Shown here: piece by piece, positions 56,321 to 64,000 of the stretch | Position numbering within the stretch: position 1 is the stretch's first letter | Layout of the letters: each line of letters opens with the position of its first letter | NCBI RefSeq assembly: GCF_900217235.1 | Contig: NZ_LT907975.1 | Coordinates: 186,001 to 250,000 of the forward strand | Length of the DNA: 64,000 nucleotides | From: Pseudodesulfovibrio profundus | GTDB lineage: Bacteria; Desulfobacterota; Desulfovibrionia; Desulfovibrionales; Desulfovibrionaceae | Direction: 5' to 3' | Position numbers and translations under genes: made by a program | Notes under the pieces: model-generated | What the model was told of the DNA's origin: nothing | The model's database searches: none | Seen by the model: the letters and a program-made list of their open reading frames with translations, nothing else

Positions 56321-57154
56321 ATGTCTGATACACCAACTACTATCGGCCTGATTTCAGGCGGCATGCAGTTTCCCGTTCTCGTGGCAAAAGGCGCTAAAGA
56401 GAAAGGGGATAAACTAGTTGTAGCCGGTTTTACGGGGCACACCAATATGGATGTTGTCCCGTATGCCGATGTTTGGGCCGAGTTGAAACTTGGTAAGCTC
56501 AATAAGCTTATCAGTTTTTTCAAGTCGAATGGTGTTGAGAAAATCATCATGGCTGGCACGATCAACAAGCCCAAAGCCATGGACCTCAGACATCTCGATA
56601 TGCGTGCCGTCAAGTTGTTGTTCACACAGAAGAATAAAGGTGACTCCGCGATTCTCGGTATTCTTGCGAAAGAACTTGAGAAAGAGGGGATGCCCGTAAT
56701 CCCTGCTCATTCCTATCTTCCTGATCTTGTAACTCCTACAGGTGTGCTTACTCGTCGCGAGCCAGACGAACGAGAGTGGAGCGACCTCCGTTTTGGTTGG
56801 AATATAGCCAAGGAATTAGGCCGAATGGACATCGGACAATGCCTTGTAGTGAGAGAAGGCATTGTCTCAGCAGTCGAAGCGTTGGAAGGGACAGATGTCG
56901 CCATCGAACGCGGTTGTCAGCTGGGCGGCGAAGGGTGTGTCGTCGTGAAGATATTCAAGCCTGGTCAACAAGAACAGATTGACCTACCCAGTTTGGGCGC
57001 TGAAACCATCCAGAAGATGATTGATGGCAAAGCTTCCTGTCTTGGAGTCGAAGCTGGGAAAAGTCTTTTTTTTGACAGGGATACCGCCATCGCCTTGGCT
57101 GATAAGCATAATATCGCCATAGTAGGTCTTTCTTCCGATCAGTTCACATCATAA
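56321..57154 (+). CDS. lpxI: UDP-2,3-diacylglucosamine pyrophosphatase LpxI
   Basis: 277 aa, the DUF1009/LpxI type used by alpha- and some deltaproteobacteria in place of LpxH. N-terminal IGLISGGMQFPVLVA and the C-terminal GIVSAVEALEGTD...GCVVVKIFKPGQ are family landmarks; the metal and catalytic Asp is in the latter region. Completes the run lpxD-fabZ-lpxA-lpxI; lpxB is not next to it. Confidence 0.93.
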   Translation: MSDTPTTIGLISGGMQFPVLVAKGAKEKGDKLVVAGFTGHTNMDVVPYADVWAELKLGKLNKLISFFKSNGVEKIIMAGTINKPKAMDLRHLDMRAVKLLFTQKNKGDSAILGILAKELEKEGMPVIPAHSYLPDLVTPTGVLTRREPDEREWSDLRFGWNIAKELGRMDIGQCLVVREGIVSAVEALEGTDVAIERGCQLGGEGCVVVKIFKPGQQEQIDLPSLGAETIQKMIDGKASCLGVEAGKSLFFDRDTAIALADKHNIAIVGLSSDQFTS

Positions 57155-57271
57155 AGATATTTTTTTCTAAATGTTCCTTTTCAGCGCCTTGCTTTAAGAG
57201 GGGCTATGTGTCATTTGATTGTGGTAATATCCATAATAACCTGACATTTATCTTGCTCTAAGGTGTAAGAA

Positions 57272-58147
57272 ATGAATACTTCTTTGGATTGTATGCCGTG
57301 TTTCATGAAAATGGTTATTCGTGAGGCGCGCTTGGCATGCCCGGATAATGAAGCCTTGCAAAATGAAATTGTAATGGCTTGGGGCCATAAAATTGGCAAT
57401 CTCGATTTACAAGTTCCCCCACCAGAAATAGCAAGACATCTTGCCGAGTTAATCCGTGCTAAAACAGGGTGTGGTGATCTGTATGCAGCGGATAAGCGAC
57501 AAGCCAATGATAAAGTAATGCAGATCCTGCCCAGACTTCAGGATATGCTGGAGGAAGAGCGTGCCAAAAAGCATGGAGATCCTTTAGCACTTGCATTGGA
57601 GTTGGCCATCATCGGTAATTATATAGATCGGGGTGTAGATATTGAAGTGGATTGGGAAACCGAACTGCACAATGTTTCACTTGGAATCGATGAAGCTGTC
57701 CTCGATGTGTTCCGTCAGCAGATCAGGGACACAACTCAAATCCTCGTTCTTGGCGATAATACGGGAGAAATCGTCCTTGATACTTTGTTGGTCAAAGAGT
57801 TGCAGCGTTTGGGGAAGGATGTGACGTATGCAGTCCGATCGTTCCCTGTTATTAATGATGCCACCATGGACGATGCAGAGTATGTGGGCATGACACAGCT
57901 TTGTCGTGTAGTTGAAAGCGGGGTCGATACGCCAGGAACCGTGCTTGAGAGATGTTCTGCTGATTTTATTGGGCAACTCGAGAGGGCTGATGTTATTCTC
58001 AGTAAAGGGCAAGGAAATTTTGAATCACTTGAAGGGCGGAAAGCAGGAGTTTTCTGTGCTTTTAAGGTTAAATGCAAACGAGTCGCTCGTGATTCAGGAC
58101 TCCCTTTGGGAAGTTCAGCGTTTGTCATTACCAAAATGTCTGATTAG
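57272..58147 (+). CDS. DUF89 family damage-control phosphatase
   Basis: 291 aa. N-terminal CxxC (Cys7-Met-Pro-Cys10) and a metal-binding LGDNTGEIVLD motif near 155-165 with Asp and Asn ligands; ILSKGQGNFESLEG near 247-260 closes the site. DUF89 proteins are metal-dependent phosphatases that remove phosphate from damaged sugar phosphates or cofactors. The exact substrate is unknown. It is 117 nt after lpxI with no clear terminator, and 28 nt before the AsmA gene. Confidence 0.85.
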   Translation: MNTSLDCMPCFMKMVIREARLACPDNEALQNEIVMAWGHKIGNLDLQVPPPEIARHLAELIRAKTGCGDLYAADKRQANDKVMQILPRLQDMLEEERAKKHGDPLALALELAIIGNYIDRGVDIEVDWETELHNVSLGIDEAVLDVFRQQIRDTTQILVLGDNTGEIVLDTLLVKELQRLGKDVTYAVRSFPVINDATMDDAEYVGMTQLCRVVESGVDTPGTVLERCSADFIGQLERADVILSKGQGNFESLEGRKAGVFCAFKVKCKRVARDSGLPLGSSAFVITKMSD

Positions 58148-58175
58148 AATACGGTGACAATTGTAAAAGGAAGAT

Positions 58176-61100
58176 ATGATTAGGCGTTCAACGGTCATAG
58201 TAGTGGAGATACTGTTTGCTATTATCGTAATAGTGACTGGTGTTTTGCTATGGGCATCGTTTTATGTCGATACCGATGAATTTCGTCACGATTTTACTCA
58301 TACTCTTGAACAATTTGTTGGTTTGCCTGTCTCACTTGAGGGTGAACTGAATATTGCCTTATTCCCCAATCCATCGCTTGAGGTCGTTGGCCTTATTTTA
58401 CACAACCCTCCTGAGTACGAGAACGACGTATTGGTTTCATTCGAGACCGTTGGCGTTGGTGTTCGGCTGTTGCCATTATATTCTAAACGAGTAGAGCTGC
58501 ATCGTATCGATGTCGAAGGAATGCGTGTCAATATCATTCAGCGCACCAGTGATGAGAACAACCTGACCCAACTCATCCAAAGGTTTTCATCCTTTTCTGA
58601 TGACTCTGCATCCTCGGAACCTGCTGTTTCTGATGCTTTTCAGATCATGACATTGAACGGAATTGAAATATCCAATGCAAACATCACATACAATGATCTT
58701 GCAGGTGGTAATTCGATGAGTTTTGATGGCATAGACATCAGGACTGGAGCAATACAGTCAGGAAAACCGGTGTCATTTACCGCAGACAGTGCTTTTGCCT
58801 GGAATGAAGGAGAAGTGGAGTCAAGTATCGTCTTTAAAGGGATGGTGCAATTCAATGCCGAATCAGGGGCACTCCAAGTTCATGATGCTTCTTTGAACGC
58901 CTCTGTTGGCGGCTCCTTTTTGCCTGAAGGTGCAGCGCCGGGTGAGTTGACTTCTGCAATTTCATTGGATTGGGAAGGTAAATCAATATCTTTAGATAAT
59001 TTACGTTTGGGATTTCTCGGATTGCGGGCAGAAGGCCACCTGAAAAGTGGGAACTTGACTGAGTCCACTGCCGCAACCGGTAAAATAACAATAAAGCCTT
59101 TCTCTCCCCTCAAAATCATCCGTCGGTTTAATCCGGAATATGACTCTGGAGAAAATGCACTGCATAGTGGGCAACTGTCTACTTCGTTCAACGTTGACCA
59201 GTCTGGTTTCGCTTTTTCGAATTTGATTGGCCGTATTGATCAAACTCAATTCTCCGGCCGTGGGTCCATAACCGGCTTCTCCTCACCGGTTGTTTCTGCG
59301 GCGCTTGATGTCGATTCAATTGTTTTGGATAATTATATCATTTCTTCAGGCTCAAAGAGTCATGACATCGTTAAGTGGGGTGATATCCCTCTGGAGCTGT
59401 TTGGAAAGCTCTCTGGAGACTTGACGCTCAATGTTGGAAGCGCCCAGATTGAGGGGCATTCTTTTTCCAAAGTAAGTATTGGGTTGAACGCGGATAAAGG
59501 AGCTTTGACTCTGGCTACTTCGACTGTGGTTAATGAGAGTAGCTTCGCAGCAAGTGCCAAGGTGTTGATTAATGAAAATGATACACGGCTCCCGGTTTTA
59601 TCGTTGAATGGGAAAGTAGATGCATCCAGTTCATCAGACGGATTCAGCTTTATTCAGACTGCTGATGCCGGGGTCACCGGCCAACAGACCATATCCATCT
59701 CTTTTGATGGTGGGCCATTCGTTTGTAATCCTGTGGATCCTATCACCTCATTGCTGAGTGCGATAAAGGGAAATATTTTTTGGAAGGCGCGTGAGGGACA
59801 ATTACGAATTAGCCAGTCCAAAGACAAGCAAGCCTTTGCTTTTGCTGAAGCACAATTGCAATCCAGCCTCCAGTTTAACGAGGTGGCCAATGATGATTAT
59901 CGATTTGGCATTGATGGCAATCTCCACCTAAAAAAGATTGGGACTATTCATTCAATGTCATTAGCCGCTGCTGGTGAGGTTGGTCTGAATTTGAAAGAGG
60001 GGGCTGTGAAGAGTCCGGGACTTAATGTGAAGGTTGGAGCCAATGGCACGATCCAAGATGTAGCCGCACGGGTACAATCGTCTGGCACTATCGCATTTGA
60101 TTCAAACAAAGGAACCCTCAACGTAAGAAAACTCAGTCTTCGTACTCTTGGGACTACATTGAATGCTGACTTGAATATCAAGGACCTCAATAAGTCTTTT
60201 TCGGGCAAGGGCTCATTCAATATTCCAAATGCAAACGTTCGGCATATCATCTATGAGCTAACCAAATTTTCCTACCAATCTGAAGATCCTGAAGCGTTGA
60301 CCAAAGCCAGCCTGCAAGGGAACATAACTTTCAACTCCAAAGGATTTACCTTGAGGGCTTTGAAAGGAAATCTTGATGGTATGCCTATCAAAGGAGAGGC
60401 TTCCGGTAACAGCTATGTAGATCCAAAGATCAATTTTTCTCTCTCTGCTGGTGAGTTTGATTTGGATAGATACCTCCCTCCCTCTGATGATGAAACAGCA
60501 TCATCCGGTGCAGATGATGCTGTGGACTTGCCTTTGACATTCCTTCGAATGCTGAATGTCAGTGGTAAAGCCCATTTTGATTTATTTAAAATGTTTGATG
60601 TGTATTTGGAAAATCTGAATGGTTCCATTGAAGCTGATAAAGGCAAAATTTTGATTTCCAGCCTGGAGGCTGTCGTAAACAAAGGGACTGCCACAGGTCA
60701 CTGGAGCGGGAAAATAGGTCAATCTGAACTGTTGACACGTTTGAAGGTACGGTTGAGTGGTATGGACATGGGCGGATTCATGGATAATCAATTCCAGCGT
60801 CAATACTTGAGAGGCCAGACAGATGCCATGTTCGATTTGACCAGTACGGGTAAGACAGATGAGGATATCGTTGATAATCTTGCAGGTACTGCATGGATTC
60901 GAATGACCAATGGTTCGTACAAGTTCATTGGCTATGATGATAGCGCGAGCAAGCAAAAGACCAAGTCCTCGGATTTTGATTTTTATAAAAACAATAAAAA
61001 CGATCAGAGAACATCATTTAGTAAAACGACTTCAGAGATGACCATTAAAAAAGGTGTTATCAACCTGGACCGGTTCCGGATGGAAGCGCCTCCCATTCTT

Positions 61101-61322
61101 CAGGCATACGGGCAGGGGTGGATCAGTCTGGCTTCGAACAAAATTGATGTTTCCATTCGTAACGACTTTGTGGCTGTTCCAAGTGTTACTGTTAGCATTA
61201 AAGGTGCGTTGTCCAATCCCCAGATAAGTTTTCCCAAGGGAAATATTGTCAACGATACAGTCCGCAACGTACTGGGGTTACCTGAAAAGTCTTTCAATTT
61301 TTTGCTTGATATTTTTAAATAG
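58176..61322 (+). CDS. AsmA-like envelope protein
   Basis: 1048 aa. One N-terminal transmembrane helix (about 7-28), an AsmA N-terminal segment (LVSLEGELNIALFPNPSLEVVGL...VEGMRVN), a long region of beta strands of the bridge-like type and a C-terminal AsmA_2 region. AsmA proteins span the periplasm and are thought to carry phospholipids to the outer membrane or modulate its assembly. Fits the envelope operon upstream. Confidence 0.9.
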   Translation: MIRRSTVIVVEILFAIIVIVTGVLLWASFYVDTDEFRHDFTHTLEQFVGLPVSLEGELNIALFPNPSLEVVGLILHNPPEYENDVLVSFETVGVGVRLLPLYSKRVELHRIDVEGMRVNIIQRTSDENNLTQLIQRFSSFSDDSASSEPAVSDAFQIMTLNGIEISNANITYNDLAGGNSMSFDGIDIRTGAIQSGKPVSFTADSAFAWNEGEVESSIVFKGMVQFNAESGALQVHDASLNASVGGSFLPEGAAPGELTSAISLDWEGKSISLDNLRLGFLGLRAEGHLKSGNLTESTAATGKITIKPFSPLKIIRRFNPEYDSGENALHSGQLSTSFNVDQSGFAFSNLIGRIDQTQFSGRGSITGFSSPVVSAALDVDSIVLDNYIISSGSKSHDIVKWGDIPLELFGKLSGDLTLNVGSAQIEGHSFSKVSIGLNADKGALTLATSTVVNESSFAASAKVLINENDTRLPVLSLNGKVDASSSSDGFSFIQTADAGVTGQQTISISFDGGPFVCNPVDPITSLLSAIKGNIFWKAREGQLRISQSKDKQAFAFAEAQLQSSLQFNEVANDDYRFGIDGNLHLKKIGTIHSMSLAAAGEVGLNLKEGAVKSPGLNVKVGANGTIQDVAARVQSSGTIAFDSNKGTLNVRKLSLRTLGTTLNADLNIKDLNKSFSGKGSFNIPNANVRHIIYELTKFSYQSEDPEALTKASLQGNITFNSKGFTLRALKGNLDGMPIKGEASGNSYVDPKINFSLSAGEFDLDRYLPPSDDETASSGADDAVDLPLTFLRMLNVSGKAHFDLFKMFDVYLENLNGSIEADKGKILISSLEAVVNKGTATGHWSGKIGQSELLTRLKVRLSGMDMGGFMDNQFQRQYLRGQTDAMFDLTSTGKTDEDIVDNLAGTAWIRMTNGSYKFIGYDDSASKQKTKSSDFDFYKNNKNDQRTSFSKTTSEMTIKKGVINLDRFRMEAPPILQAYGQGWISLASNKIDVSIRNDFVAVPSVTVSIKGALSNPQISFPKGNIVNDTVRNVLGLPEKSFNFLLDIFK

Positions 61323-61385
61323 TTACTCTGTTGAATAACAAACGGCTACCGTCCTCATGAAGGACGAGATTCGCCTGGAGTTAAT

Positions 61386-62789
61386 ATGACACCGCGTATT
61401 GAGCGAACGTCTAAAAGGGTTAAGAACCATTTCTCTCAGTCGATTTGGGTTCGCAATTCTCCTGACACCCCTTCCTACATACGGCTTTGGAGATCCTTTT
61501 CCCGATTGATGTATCTTATTGGGCAAGGAGTTATTAAGGATCAATGCATTATCCGTGCAGCAGCATTGACCTTCACCACGATCCTTTCTTTTGTGCCATT
61601 CCTGGCAGTAGCATTTTCCATTTCCAAAGGTTTCGGGCTTCAGAACTCGGAAGTCATGCGAGATTGGGTTCTTCGCCTGACTACGGGGAGGCCAGAGGTT
61701 GCAGATAAAATCATTGAGTATATTGACCGGACAAACGTCCAGGCTCTTGGTTGGGTCGGTGTCGCTACCTTGCTGATAACGGTTTTGTCTTTGGTTGGAA
61801 CCATTGAGAAGGCCTTCAATACCATATGGAATGTCCGAAAAGGGCGGACCACATGGCGAAAGGTGACAGACTTCTTCCCGGTGATTGTTTTCGGTCCGAT
61901 AATTCTGCTTGTCGCATCCAGCTTTAATGTCAGCCTGCAAAAACAGGAAATTGTGACAACGTTGTTGAGTCTGCAAGCTATTGGGTGGCTGGAAAGCGTC
62001 TTTCTGAAAATGACCCCGTACATGCTCATTATTATCGCCTTCACGATGATGTATGCATTTATTCCCAACATTCGGGTGAAGACGAGTGCGGCCGTGGCCG
62101 GTGGTGTCATGGGAGGAATCCTATGGCAGTTGGCTCAATGGGGTTACATCAATTGGCAAATCGGGGCATCGAAATACAATGCCATTTATGGCAGCTTTGC
62201 TCAGTTTCCCGTTTTGCTTATATGGATTTACATTAGCTGGATCATCGTGCTTATTGGCGGAGAAGTGAGTTATGCATGGCAGAATATGAATTCATTTCTC
62301 AAGCAACGTTTTTTTGGTGATGCTACGCCTTTTGAGCGACAAAAACTGGCAGTGTTGATCATGATCTTCCTGGCTAAGCGATTTCATGATGGTCAACCGT
62401 TGCCTTCAGTGAATGCTCTATCCGACTCGCTTATGGCGCCAGTGGACCTGATCTCGGATTTGTTCAAACGGCTGCAGGATGCCGGTTATACTGTCCTGGT
62501 TGATATGGAAGGATGTGAGGTGTATGCGCCGGCCCGAGCGCTGGATAACGTGCGTGTGCTTGATGTTATTAAAGTCATCAACATGGATGGGCAGAATCGG
62601 ATTTATCAGGATTTTGCAAAGAAATTCAGTTTTCTTGATACGTTGTTTGTTCAGCTTGGTGAAGCAACCAAGGCAAGTGATGCCAATATGACGTTGTTGG
62701 AATGTGCCGAGAAGTATCCATCGTACGTTCTGGACCTCGGTGAAACACTCGAACAACATGTATGTCACTCGGATTCTGACGATAAATAA
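61386..62789 (+). CDS. YihY/BrkB family membrane protein
   Basis: 467 aa with GGAG 7 nt before the ATG. Six membrane helices between residues 60 and 300 with family motifs RAAALTFTTILSFVPFLAV near 57-76 and LIWIYISWIIVLIGGEVSYAWQN near 275-297. The C-terminal domain (about 320-467) is cytoplasmic and includes a winged-helix-like part (LSDSLMAPVDLISDLFKRLQDAGY). YihY proteins are proposed with AsmA-type proteins to take part in lipid transport; here the two are adjacent. Confidence 0.88.
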   Translation: MTPRIERTSKRVKNHFSQSIWVRNSPDTPSYIRLWRSFSRLMYLIGQGVIKDQCIIRAAALTFTTILSFVPFLAVAFSISKGFGLQNSEVMRDWVLRLTTGRPEVADKIIEYIDRTNVQALGWVGVATLLITVLSLVGTIEKAFNTIWNVRKGRTTWRKVTDFFPVIVFGPIILLVASSFNVSLQKQEIVTTLLSLQAIGWLESVFLKMTPYMLIIIAFTMMYAFIPNIRVKTSAAVAGGVMGGILWQLAQWGYINWQIGASKYNAIYGSFAQFPVLLIWIYISWIIVLIGGEVSYAWQNMNSFLKQRFFGDATPFERQKLAVLIMIFLAKRFHDGQPLPSVNALSDSLMAPVDLISDLFKRLQDAGYTVLVDMEGCEVYAPARALDNVRVLDVIKVINMDGQNRIYQDFAKKFSFLDTLFVQLGEATKASDANMTLLECAEKYPSYVLDLGETLEQHVCHSDSDDK

Positions 62790-62803
62790 GCAGAGAATGA
62801 ACG

Positions 62804-62837
62804 AAAGGGGGGTGCCATTGTGATGGCGCCCCCCTTT
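62804..62837. terminator. Bidirectional terminator between the YihY gene and tgt
   Basis: Stem AAAGGGGGGTGCCAT/ATGGCGCCCCCCTTT with loop TGTG and one G-T pair; T-runs in both directions. Confidence 0.88.
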
Positions 62838-62867
62838 TCCTGTTCTTTCTTGGGATTGGTAAACTTG

Positions 62868-63989
<1,122 letters not shown>

Positions 63990-64000
63990 TTAACTCCCTT

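Overview
The window reads as chromosome of a motile, strictly anaerobic sulfate reducer of the Desulfovibrio/Pseudodesulfovibrio type. The support is a canonical dsrC, a single-chain pyruvate:ferredoxin oxidoreductase, a deltaproteobacterial-style flagellar export operon, a complete Gram-negative outer-membrane assembly operon and moderate GC content. Genus placement is inference; no rRNA gene is present. Coding density is high except in one tRNA-associated island.

Layout. 1-864: an HD-domain gene (cut by the window edge) and a small membrane gene, both minus. 1056-5224: a response regulator, a Tim44-like membrane protein, a Methyltransf_16-type methyltransferase, a YcaO-TPR protein and then dsrC behind its own strong promoter. 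5470-8808: rpmE, a DUF1385 membrane protein, prfA and prmC. 8989-9909: lpxC behind a sigma-54-type promoter. 9978-19445 (minus): the flagellar operon fliR-flhB-flhA-flhF-flhG-fliA-cheY-fliL plus three small accessory genes, the last being FliK-like. 19599-33558: housekeeping genes (M23 peptidase, TtcA-like, DUF4340, rpoZ-dnaJ-moaC, hisHF, a second J-domain protein, YkgJ, CoA-binding, M24 peptidase, Fe-alcohol dehydrogenase, DsbD). 33658-43462: tRNA-Lys, an IS1595-type element, por, a CstB-like persulfide dioxygenase-rhodanese, a lipid-linked hypothetical protein and a Na/Pi transporter.

43597-46993 is a small integrated island. The 3' half of tRNA-Asn(GTT) and its terminator are duplicated as an 89-bp direct repeat (one mismatch) flanking about 3.3 kb of AT-rich DNA. 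The island holds a CI-like repressor, a second identical IS copy, a tiny gene, a predicted structured small RNA and no integrase.

47221-62789 is lysS followed by an envelope-biogenesis run: lolC/E-lolD-bamA-skp-lpxD-fabZ-lpxA-lpxI, then a DUF89 protein, an AsmA-like giant and a YihY membrane protein. It converges on tgt. Together with lpxC this supplies most of early lipid A synthesis, lipoprotein release and beta-barrel insertion.

Points most worth attention: the integrase-less tRNA-Asn island with its candidate sRNA; the methyltransferase/YcaO-TPR/DsrC neighbourhood; BamA carrying an extra periplasmic CsgG/TolB_N-like domain; FlhF with altered GTPase motifs; and a good -24/-12 promoter in front of lpxC.
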